The notes below the pieces were generated by a model. The model had not been told where the DNA came from. It saw nothing but the letters and a program-made list of their open reading frames with translations, and did not search any database. Of a stretch of DNA of 64,000 nucleotides, positions 1 through 9,244 are shown in pieces (the first letter of the stretch is position 1; each line of letters opens with the position of its first letter). Location: assembly GCA_014925825.1 (NCBI GenBank), contig JACGCK010000130.1:62001-126000 (forward strand), written 5' to 3'. The position numbers and the translations under genes were made by a program. This DNA is from Pholiota molesta (taxonomy: Eukaryota > Basidiomycota > Agaricomycetes > Agaricales > Strophariaceae).

Positions 1-440
1 TCGACAATTCTCTCATGTAGAAGTACGCATCACATATTATTTATACCATTATTTGAATTCCTTGAATGCCTGTAGCAGTTTTCGCGCACTCAATTGAACA
101 AAACCTGCCAGAATATTGGCCGGAAAATATTGGCCCATCGGGAAATCCAATTATGTAACCTTCGGGATCAATTTCGGGATTCAATTCGGAATGGGCCCTC
201 GAGCTTGAGCGCTTGAAGCGACGAGGTCAAGGTGAGATTAGGTCGTCGACAGTCGATGTCATAATTTGGTCGCGGATGTCACATGTCACAGGTCACGTCC
301 ACCCCCGATAATGCCGTGGGAGGTTGGATACCAAAACACCCACGGGCAACCACCACGGTATTATCGGGGGTCCTCCTCTTCCGCGCTGTCAAGACTCAAC
401 AGCTGCCAACGCGCTGCGCCCCCGTCTTGGCGTCTGCGCA
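1..440. other. no gene seen
   Basis: I see no convincing coding exon, RNA gene or repeat in this stretch. Open frames here are short and have no family-like motifs. Confidence 0.4.
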
Positions 441-479
441 CCATGCAAGCACCATGCCCACTATGACATCTGGACCGCT

Positions 480-1620
480 CATGACATGCCTCGCCGGCAA
501 AGCGATGGCGCCCATCTTCTTTACCCCCGCGCCTCGTGTTCCAAGTTTCCGTCGCGAATACGCCAGCCAGCGCCATCAACCGAGTTGGCGGCGTCATCCT
601 AGGTAAGTAATATATTAATACGGTATCGCAAGCCCAACAGCGCTTTTTCCTCGACGCGAGTACCTCCTCATGAAGATTGCGGGCACAGGCTGCATGACGC
701 GCCTACGCTCCTCCGCCTTTAGCGGCATGCACCTCCCAGGCTAAAAGAAATGGTCCGACCGTGCTGGGAATTCTGCCTCGAGACTGACGAGGTGCTGGAT
801 CGGGTGGATACGTACGAGAAATTTGATTCCGGCCGTGTTAGCGCAGGGTGTTGTGGGTGTTGTGGTTGAGGCAATGCTGGAGGAGGTGTCATGCTGTAAG
901 TGGCTTTTCATTTTGAATTGCGAGATCAGGCTGATGTTTTTTTCTTTACTGGCAGTCATCTATGTTCCAGACTGCGCCTTACCTGATCGGCAGCGTGCGG
1001 TGCCCTCCCTCGTTGAGTGGTTTACATATGGAGTTGCTTCAGGACTCATCGACATCTTCGGCCAAGGCACGTCATTTCTTCGTTGGCACTGCCCTCATCT
1101 CGCACGGACCCTGCACATACTTGCAAATGGGCGAAGATCTCAACTTTATCGCATTCTCCTCCGTCACCATCAGCACGCTTCAACGGCTTTACGCACATCG
1201 CTCACGATCGGCGTTGGATGAAACCCGCTCAGCGCAGTCGGCCCAAGGCAACGAAGCCACCAATGACGAGGACTTCTGCCATTCTAGAATGTCCTGCACA
1301 CCGTTTTTTCTGCCATCTCCAACCGCCCATCTTCCGCCTCGGCCTCATCTTGCGTCTAGGCTCCGGCGCGATGACAGTTATGTTGTCCATCCTTCCGTCG
1401 CGCATCTTCCGACATGAGATGCTAGCGCTATGTACATACCGCTTCCGCGGCGTGGTACGTGGCATTGCGGCGCTCGACGGCTTCTTCTTCAGCGCAGAGC
1501 ACTTCCTCGTAGTGGATACCGCGAGTATGGCCAGACGACGTACTTTAATTTTCCCATTTGACTTGAAACGCACCCAGTGATGGAAGCGACTTGAATCCTG
1601 CCCGACTCTGTGCAAAGCTC
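480..1620 (+). pseudogene. relic of an unrecognised gene, copy 1
   Basis: Broken coding stretches on the plus strand match, piece by piece and in opposite orientation, the minus-strand segment at 17.1-18.3 kb. Shared peptides include MPRRQSDGAHLL near 487, FPRREYLLMKIAGTGCMTRL near 650, SLVEWFTYGVASGLI near 1008 and LDGFFFSAEHFLVV near 1475. Hydrophobic stretches suggest a former multi-span membrane protein. The pieces lie in several frames with stops between them, so this copy cannot encode a full protein. I do not recognise the family. Shared peptides between copies argue that it was once coding rather than chance open frame. Confidence 0.5.
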
Positions 1621-1732
1621 TGGCCGTCGTTATGCGTTGGCCACTAGGATATCGGTATGATTCCTGATCGATATCCTCCATCGTCGGCACAGCCCTCGCC
1701 ATCTTTGAACAAGCACGCCGCTCAGAACCATG

Positions 1733-2183
1733 TGTGACGATTGGGAACCTTAGAGACTGGAGAGTCACTGAAGTCACGAAGAGTCACACGAGATTGGAAA
1801 GTGAGAGGTAGTCTGAAGTAACAGTTATAACACTATTAGATTGACTGAAGTATCAACTGTAAGCTATAAGACTATATATACTAAGCAAAGAGTAGCGGAG
1901 TCATGAATCAAGATGAGTAGACGACGAGAGAAGAACTAATGAAGACTGGTAAGAATGAAGACAGTAATCAATACTAGGAATCAGTAAGCCAAAGGAATAT
2001 TAAGAGTCAAGACAGGAAGGGTTGGTAAGTAAAAGTAGAGTCTCAGTAAGCCAAGTAGAATGATAGGTGGAATAGGAAATGTAGAGCGAGCAGATATGAA
2101 ACAGATGGAAAGTATAACGCGTTGACGCGCGCCTAGCGCGCGTCTAAGGATCACGTGCGAAGGGTAAGGCTGAAATCCTTACA
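1733..2183 (-). repeat. left LTR (element 3' LTR)
   Basis: 451 bp, TGT at one end and ACA at the other, apparently identical to 5260-5710. It abuts the CCATG duplication on the outside and the polypurine-like tract on the inside. It contains the GC-rich block GCGCGCCTAGCGCGCGTC near 2128. Confidence 0.95.
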
Positions 2184-2192
2184 TACGCCCTC

Positions 2193-2612
2193 CTAGGCTT
2201 CCACAGGGGAGCCTATAAAATACGGGAGGTTAAAGATAACGTGTTGACGTCCCGAACGATGAGGAGGAGCTTCAGACCGATTGTTGTGGTTATTGGGAAT
2301 GTGATGAGCGATAGCGCGAGCAGACGAGCGCGGATGGATGTGAGAAGTGGATGATCCGGGATGATTAGAATAATGAGATGATGGCCGGGAATGAAATAGT
2401 GGAGCCGGAACAACGGGCGCGGCAATGGTGAAGGCGGGAGCATCGCTGAACGCTGAAAACTGGTCGTAGAGTATGAATAGGCGGATTTGTGCATAGTGAA
2501 AAATATAGATTTGGTTGGTAGAGGGATCCCTGACCGTGAAGATCGTTTCGGACAGACGGCTGATGTAGGAGTGTTGGACTTGTGGGTCATCGATCGCGGG
2601 ATTCGGATCCAT
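2193..2612 (-). CDS. small second ORF of the LTR element
   Basis: A 139-codon open frame downstream of gag in element orientation, starting at the ATG at 2612. The product is rich in Ser, His, Pro and Asn, and I recognise no domain. Its end shares nucleotide layout with the end of gag: both finish near TTTAACCTCCC followed by GGAGGGCGTATG. That suggests the segment 2184-2930 arose by partial duplication of the element's 3' part, not as an independent gene. It may be untranslated. Confidence 0.3.
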   Translation of the reverse strand: MDPNPAIDDPQVQHSYISRLSETIFTVRDPSTNQIYIFHYAQIRLFILYDQFSAFSDAPAFTIAAPVVPAPLFHSRPSSHYSNHPGSSTSHIHPRSSARAIAHHIPNNHNNRSEAPPHRSGRQHVIFNLPYFIGSPVEA

Positions 2613-2946
2613 CCAATGGGAGATAGTACGCGGCGTGGGATTCGGCTGTGGTTCTGCGCGTTTGAAAGATGACTGGTAAACTAAAAAATAGATGACTAGA
2701 AAGGAATGATAGGAAGGAGTCTTAAGGACAATAAGCAAAGATAAGAAGATAAAACAAAGGGTTAATTGCCCATAGAGAACGAAAGTGAAAAGATAACTTG
2801 AAGAGACTTAGAAATAAAACCCTAGCGCCCAGTATGGAGAGGGGACGCGACGAGGCGTGTTGCGAGATCAGGTGCGTGGGAGATTAGGCACAATCTCTCC
2901 ATACGCCCTCCTAACCTTCCATTGGGGAGGTTAAATGAACTGGTTT

Positions 2947-5031
2947 TCAATGGTGGCGGTCGGAACGGTAGTTGGAACGGGAGTTATGATTGTTGGAACT
3001 GTAATTATGATTGTTGGCACTGGAATTATGATGGGGATTGATGTTGGCATCGGCGAAACTGGGATTGTCTTTATGATATGGTGCACTTGTTTTGAGCGGC
3101 TGCGAAGGTGTGGACTCTCTTTCGAATCGGCCAGCCGGTCCTTGCGATCTTTGATCGGTTCTTGAAAGGTAATTATTTCCAAAAGAGGGTTCTGGGTGGG
3201 TAAAACTCTCCTGATTACTGAATGGTTGGTTATTGCCCGAACTCGGTGCAGATCCAAACCAATCATCATCATTCAAGGGCCCGCGGTCATGCTCCTCATT
3301 GGGTGCAGAATCTTCGTTCCAGTCCGACTGTGAATCTGAGTCGCTCGTGTATTGATTATTTATAGATTCAAATACGCTTTCCGAGAGCTCGATCGTCTCG
3401 GCGTGATTAACTACTTCTTCCCAAGTAGAGATCTCGGGATTGTAGTGGTCACGATAGAGCGCTTCTACGATCGGCGTACGGAGGCCATCCCAAAGTTTAA
3501 GGACTTGAGCCCGCGGTGCAACCGAACCAATGAGAAGGAATAATTCTTCGAGTTCGTGCACATAGGTAGACACAGATTTGTCATTTTGATAACAATGTTT
3601 AAGTTTCTTGCATTGAATCGTCCGGTAATTAATGGGGAAACAGTAATTGAACAGACCATTGAAAAATGTTGAAAGCGTCCACTTATGAAATTTATTTGCT
3701 ACTTTCTGAGTATAAAAATCATAGGCGGTGCCAGATAGATGGTATGACAATACGAAGATTTGTTTTTCCAAGGCTACATTTCCATCGGTTACATAGGCAG
3801 TGCCTTCTGTAACAAAACGATAGAAAAGTCGAGCATCCGCTGTACCATTGTATTCTTTTGGAACAATTGGTTTCAACGTAATCTTTCTGGCCTCAGGTTG
3901 CTTGTCTGATTTACGCTCCCGCGACTGACGGGATTTACGATCGGACCTGGGAGGTGGAGGCCTCCCATGATCGTCATCGTCATCGCTTGTACTGGGTTCC
4001 GATTCTGAAGGATCAGATTTATCCAGGATCTTATCACGCGTTTCAAGGCGTTCCATATTCTTCAAAGTTCGGCCTAGATAACTAGTAGCAGAAATTTGGT
4101 CGATGGGGCGTGATCTTGTCATGCGTGTGGATTGCGCGCGGGAATGAACCTGGGATGAACTGTCCCTCGGTTGCACAGTGGATTGTCTAACTGTTTGAAT
4201 AACAGGAATAGATTTCTTATTCTTTTTAGAGTTCTTCAATAAATCATTCTGAATGTCCAGATCAATTTCTTCAGGTTCAAAAGATATATTGCCCCAGTTT
4301 CCTGGGTCCACTGTCTTTCCTTTCTTAGAAGGACCTTCTCCTTTAGATAATACAGGGTTACTATCATTTTTAGAAGATACATTCATATGCGCAAAGCGCC
4401 GCGAAATGCGTTCGCGATCGGCCGGCGCCAAGGAATCTTCTGCCTGTGCAATTGCATCATGTGGGGCAGGAACTAGTACCGGCTCCAACGCACGAGTACG
4501 CTCGACCACTTTAGCTGCCTTAACAGGCGCTGTGGGAGCTCTGACGACTTGCTCGGGAATAATCCGAGGCGACAGACGTCCACGCTGGACACTGCCTTCG
4601 CTGTGGCTACGACTGCGCCTTAAGCGCGAGTGTCTAACCGGCGTCCAAGCTGGTCCGTCATCGACAACTTTATTAGGGTTGTCTTCCTTCCATTGAGAGA
4701 AGGTTTCCGGACGCTGCGCTTGAGTCGCGAAGGGGTCGTAGCTTCCTTCGGTGACTGTAGAAGAGCTTGTCGTCTCCGGGGTAATGAACCCAAAGCTCGG
4801 AAGGTGATCCGGGGACACTGCCCGTGATCCGCTAACGACTACGTCACGGTAAGTCGCTGCTTTCTTAGCTGACTTAATTTCTTCGAAGCTGCTGTCTTCG
4901 GCAGGGCTTTCGGCGGTCCTTAACGTCAAGTCAGGGACCTCTTCAGCGTTCACGGCTTCCTCGGCGGCCGCCATTGCCGTGCGCTGGTTACGGGTGCGAA
5001 CACCGTAGGAGATGGGATTGTTGGAGAACAT
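2947..5031 (-). CDS. gag: retrotransposon Gag polyprotein
   Basis: A single uninterrupted 694-codon frame. The first ~370 residues are low-complexity and charged (many Ser, Arg, Asp). Residues ~385-560 form a retrotransposon gag domain of the Ty3/gypsy capsid type, with the YNGTADARLFYRFVTEG, YDFYTQKVANKF and WEEVVNHAETIEL blocks. The tail is rich in Asn, Ser and His. The usual C-terminal CCHC zinc knuckle is absent, so RNA binding would have to rely on the basic or Asn-rich regions. Gag would assemble the particle that packages element RNA. No pol frame follows in any phase. The start is the first ATG, 229 bases inside the right LTR. Confidence 0.88.
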   Translation of the reverse strand: MFSNNPISYGVRTRNQRTAMAAAEEAVNAEEVPDLTLRTAESPAEDSSFEEIKSAKKAATYRDVVVSGSRAVSPDHLPSFGFITPETTSSSTVTEGSYDPFATQAQRPETFSQWKEDNPNKVVDDGPAWTPVRHSRLRRSRSHSEGSVQRGRLSPRIIPEQVVRAPTAPVKAAKVVERTRALEPVLVPAPHDAIAQAEDSLAPADRERISRRFAHMNVSSKNDSNPVLSKGEGPSKKGKTVDPGNWGNISFEPEEIDLDIQNDLLKNSKKNKKSIPVIQTVRQSTVQPRDSSSQVHSRAQSTRMTRSRPIDQISATSYLGRTLKNMERLETRDKILDKSDPSESEPSTSDDDDDHGRPPPPRSDRKSRQSRERKSDKQPEARKITLKPIVPKEYNGTADARLFYRFVTEGTAYVTDGNVALEKQIFVLSYHLSGTAYDFYTQKVANKFHKWTLSTFFNGLFNYCFPINYRTIQCKKLKHCYQNDKSVSTYVHELEELFLLIGSVAPRAQVLKLWDGLRTPIVEALYRDHYNPEISTWEEVVNHAETIELSESVFESINNQYTSDSDSQSDWNEDSAPNEEHDRGPLNDDDWFGSAPSSGNNQPFSNQESFTHPEPSFGNNYLSRTDQRSQGPAGRFERESTPSQPLKTSAPYHKDNPSFADANINPHHNSSANNHNYSSNNHNSRSNYRSDRHH

Positions 5032-5259
5032 TTCTTTGGTTTTATCTGAAAAATATAAGTTGTACTGAGAATATTTGAAGCTTGCCTAACAATAGGAATC
5101 CTGGGTGATCAAGCCAAGGTGTTCCGGCTGGACTAGGCGAGGTGGTTCAAACGGTCGATGTCGTCAAGAAAGAAATAAGGTTTAAACGGTCAAGGTTCAA
5201 ACGTTAAATCAGTTTCGAAAGTTGATTTGTTGTAATAGGTGTTGGGATTGTTAAAAATA

Positions 5260-5710
5260 TGTGACGATTGGGAACCTTAGAGACTGGAGAGTCACTGAAG
5301 TCACGAAGAGTCACACGAGATTGGAAAGTGAGAGGTAGTCTGAAGTAACAGTTATAACACTATTAGATTGACTGAAGTATCAACTGTAAGCTATAAGACT
5401 ATATATACTAAGCAAAGAGTAGCGGAGTCATGAATCAAGATGAGTAGACGACGAGAGAAGAACTAATGAAGACTGGTAAGAATGAAGACAGTAATCAATA
5501 CTAGGAATCAGTAAGCCAAAGGAATATTAAGAGTCAAGACAGGAAGGGTTGGTAAGTAAAAGTAGAGTCTCAGTAAGCCAAGTAGAATGATAGGTGGAAT
5601 AGGAAATGTAGAGCGAGCAGATATGAAACAGATGGAAAGTATAACGCGTTGACGCGCGCCTAGCGCGCGTCTAAGGATCACGTGCGAAGGGTAAGGCTGA
5701 AATCCTTACA
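5260..5710 (-). repeat. right LTR (element 5' LTR)
   Basis: 451 bp direct repeat of 1733-2183, followed at once by CCATG at 5711-5715. Because gag runs on the minus strand, this copy should carry the element promoter. Confidence 0.95.
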
Positions 5711-6369
5711 CCATGGCACTGTCATTTTTCGCGTGTAAATGTGAATCCCCTCCTTCCTATTCCACCTCCACTTAAGGGGCTTACTCTCCCTCGCCGCTCG
5801 ACGTGCTGCTGTAGGCGGTCTCCTGGTTGCCATCATACTGTCTCCGTGTACAAAGAGCGCAGCACATATTGCGGCGTTTGCGACGCGAAGACGTTATCAA
5901 TGGGCAACTCTGGTGATTGCCTAAGCTACAAGTGCCTTCTTCCGGTCTCTACCTTCCCCAAGGCGCTTCTTGATACTATTCTCAACATGTGGTTCTAGGC
6001 ATCCGGGCTCCATCATACAGTCTGAATGTACAAGAACGCAGCACATATTGTAGCGTTTGAGACACGAAGATATTGATATGAGTCCCTGCAGTCATTGTCT
6101 AATCTCACAAAAGGTTCTTGCAGTAAAATGGTGGTGACGGGCATAAAGCTCGTCGGAGTCTTTTTTCTTTGACGTGCATGAAGTTTCGATGACTCACGAG
6201 AACCCCCAACATACAATTTACAAATGTATCTGAACTTTGACATTTAAATAACGAATTCATTCGCTAAGGTGCTCATATCAAATGGGGTTGTCAGCATGGA
6301 ACACGTCTGAATCCAAGGAAATAGGGTAGTGTCGTTGGAAAATGCGAAGGATGATATTGGAGGTTGATG
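5711..6369. repeat. non-coding stretch with a short direct duplication
   Basis: No gene recognised. A block of about 75 bp near 5830-5900 (CATCATACTGTCTCCGTGTA, then GCAGCACATATT, then ACACGAAGA-like sequence) recurs in diverged form near 6010-6085. The two copies are about 180 bp apart and in the same orientation. Confidence 0.45.
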
Positions 6370-6464
6370 TCATGAACGATATTCAACGAAAGGATAATCA
6401 TCTGACATACATAGAACATACTTGTGAAGAGCAAAAAAAAAAAAGCATATGAGAGTGGGGGATT

Positions 6465-8768
6465 TCATTGAAGACGCTCGATTCGCAAGGGAAGGCGCAT
6501 CTTCTCTTCGCCATCCATGGGGACCAGAGTGATCGCAGATGCTGGCTGGATGGTAACATTTTCTGCGAGCGAGAAAGAGAATTTCTTGACAAGCTCGGAC
6601 ACAATCACTTGAATCTTCGAGTATTCTATCAGAACAGATACGTCAGCTAGACAGAACTAAGAGTCGGGACACATAATACATACGCAAATCGCCACCTAAA
6701 ATAGAGAATAGATACAGATGTTAAGTCATGGGTTGTATTTCTGCAATCTTTCCTCAGACTCACCCAAGACATGTACGAGGCCCTCCCAAAAATGATAGCC
6801 TGTCAGGCGTTTGAGATCGAGAAACCATTACGCAGGAAGAGATAACAGCTTACAGGTTAGCGTAAGGTCCAATGGAACCTCCAGTAGCAAGGTCTCTACC
6901 ATCAAGCCATCGCGAGGGGTTAAATTCGTCCGCATCGTCACCCCACAGGCTAGGTAATCTACTCGACACAGTTAGTATATAACATAGGGCAAGGCCCCAG
7001 GACTGAATATCAAATAGAGAGACTAATGACGGACCTGTTATACCCAGTCATACTAATAACTAACATTCGCCCCTTCTTGACTCGAATTTCCGTGATAAAT
7101 TTCCCTGAAGAAGTTACGACTGGGGTAGATAGAGGAACTACCGTATCCACGCATGCAATGCGGGCAGCGTGTGGAACAGTGGCGTAGAATCGCATGGTTT
7201 CCTACAACAGCAGATAGGTCATCTTTCAATGAATGATTCTATTCAGACGTTGACAGGACGGCCTTACTTTGACGACTGCGTTCAAGACAGGAAGTCGATC
7301 ATAGTCAAATCCTTTCCCAGAATCCTTATTGGATGCTTCGGCGATTTCCGTTCGCATCTTTGCTTGCCATTCCGGATATTGCGCCAAGGAGTATAGGAGC
7401 CAGAGTAAAGTATTGGCCTAGCATCGTTGAGGAAGTTGCTCACGCTACATGTTCAAGGAATTCGAATGCGCTTACAGTTGTTTCCTCTCCGGCCACTGTT
7501 ATAGAGCCAAACTGGTCATGCAACTCGTCCTCGTTAATCTTGGAAGCTGATTTATCGTTGGTATTCACTGAGAAGCGTCGAAAAGATAAATGAATGACAC
7601 ATTGACCCAAACATACAAATAACGCACTTAAAATATTGAATAAATCCGCATCCGGCTCGCCAGAAGGATGTGAAAGTTCCCGTCGTTTTTGCAGGAGTCG
7701 CTTCGAGATCGCCCGCGCCATTACACGATGGCTGAGCGCCTTTTGCGTAGCCTCAGGGGGATGGTCTTTGAGCCATCTAATGACAAATCCGGGGAGTTTC
7801 GACAGAATACCGGCAGTTAGGATACCCGCCTTCGAACGCTGCGCCATAGTTAACCTTGGGAGACACATCAGCATAGGAGAAAGTTCAAACAGAGTGAAAT
7901 GAGCTCGTACACAAGGTCTTCGTAGGCCGAGGTGTATTCGTCATCAGACGCCGTGTCATATCCCATAAAAGCTTTGAAGAGTTAAGTAGTTAAATGTGAA
8001 GACAGGGAGACTTAACGAACCTTCAGTTATGGCCCGTAACGTCGTTGCATGTATAGGGCGACAAACATCAACCACGGAACCGGAGAGTGGTGTCCAGTCC
8101 TCAGAAAGCTATAAAGAGAATAGATAGTGAGAAAGTGAAATGCATATGATTTTCGGGATACGTGCTCACATTCTGCGCAATTTTTTCTAGTACTGGGATT
8201 AATGCACGGACGCTTGAGGCTGAGAACATGGTGTTCATTACTGCACGTATCCGGCGGTGAGCGTCGCCTTCAACGTAAAAGACACTTCCAGGGCCAAACG
8301 CAACAAGAAGGAGGAATCGATGATCTGGACTTTTAGCGAAGACATTTGGATTGGAGAGAATATGTTTAATAGCGACTGGATCTCGGAAATACAATTGCTC
8401 TTCCTACATTTGCGACAAAATCAACAAGAAGGGGCCAAATAAACTAACAGGAAAGCACGCACTCCGAAGCACGACCAGAACCTGAAGACATCTCCGTATT
8501 TTTCGAACCAAGCTAACGTGGTTTTGCCAGCGGGAAGGCCCAGCACGAGGTCGACCATGTTTCCTAAAACACCATTTACAAATTAATGAGTACATGGGAC
8601 TTTTTCGGTTTCCGTGATTTATAGAAACTTGCCGAACAACCACGATTGAGACTTCGGTCCCTGCACAGGCGGGACATCGTCCAAGTTGGATGCGAGTTTT
8701 TGTAGCAGAACAACGACAAGCAGGCATGCAAAGACGCTGAATAGCGCTGTAGGTATGTTAATGTCCAT
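6465..8768 (-). pseudogene. cytochrome P450 paralogue 1, frameshifted last exon
   Basis: Same 13-exon layout as the two plus-strand P450 genes. The ATG at 8768 opens an N-terminal membrane anchor (MDINIPTALFSVF). It retains the I-helix oxygen-binding motif AGEETT, the ExxR motif ETMR and the haem-binding loop FLGGPRTCLG. Intron 1 has a GC donor (GCAAGT) where the paralogues have GTAAGT. In the last exon it reads ACTCGAAGATTC against ACTCGAGATTC in paralogue 2, an extra A near 6615. That moves the final ~50 residues, including the C-terminal beta region that lines the substrate pocket in P450s, out of frame. The shifted frame runs on to a stop at 6370. Either this is a young pseudogene or the base is an assembly error. 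The substrate is unknown. Confidence 0.8.
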
Positions 8769-8959
8769 GGTGTTCGAGATGGTCAGAAAGTGACAGGTAT
8801 TGGATGCATTCCGTGGGTCGAGGGCACATGTTGTAACCCTAACAAGATGGATGCGGTCAACACACGCATCAGAGAGTACGTCAGAGTGTAATACGTAATG
8901 TAAACGTAGCTGACTATAGGGCGTAAAGACATTTATTGAGGTCGATACTTGGTGTTAAA

Positions 8960-9006
8960 CCTCAATCAACGGTGCATACTATCTTTTTTCTCCAACGCAA
9001 TTGAGG
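8960..9006. promoter_or_regulatory. inverted repeat conserved upstream of the P450 paralogues (copy 1)
   Basis: CCTCAAT and ATTGAGG halves lie 47 bp end to end, 192 bp upstream of the P450-1 start codon. The same pair recurs at nearly the same distance upstream of the other two P450s. It is a candidate binding site for a shared regulator, inferred from conservation alone. Confidence 0.4.
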
Positions 9007-9244
9007 TTGAAAACGTTGTTGCGTTGATGGTGAGCAAATGTTGAGGAAACTCGGAAATCAAGAGTACTTAGCCGGTAGTTGGGTTACGTAATTGAAGAAA
9101 CATGTGACATTCACTACTGCCATGCCATTGCAATGGATTCTTCAAGATTCTTTGTGAATTCTTCCAACTTGCGTCCAACCTGAGGCCAACAAGTTGCCCC
9201 TTTTACTTGTGTCTTGACCTCCGCAACGAGCTGAAAGCAGGACA

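Larger units (their letters stand above)
1733..5710 (-). mobile_element. gag-only LTR retrotransposon, complete with target duplication
   Basis: Two direct repeats of 451 bp (1733-2183 and 5260-5710) begin TGTGACG, end CTTACA and look identical over their whole length. The element is flanked by the 5-bp duplication CCATG (1728-1732 and 5711-5715). The only substantial coding region is gag on the minus strand, so the element's own 5' end is at the right. The polypurine-like tract AGGAGGGCGTA sits directly against the left LTR. There is no protease, reverse transcriptase, RNase H or integrase, and the 3.1-kb interior leaves no room for them. It therefore looks like a non-autonomous member of a Ty3/gypsy-like family, mobilised in trans. 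Identical LTRs imply recent insertion. No obvious tRNA primer site was found next to the right LTR. Confidence 0.93.
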
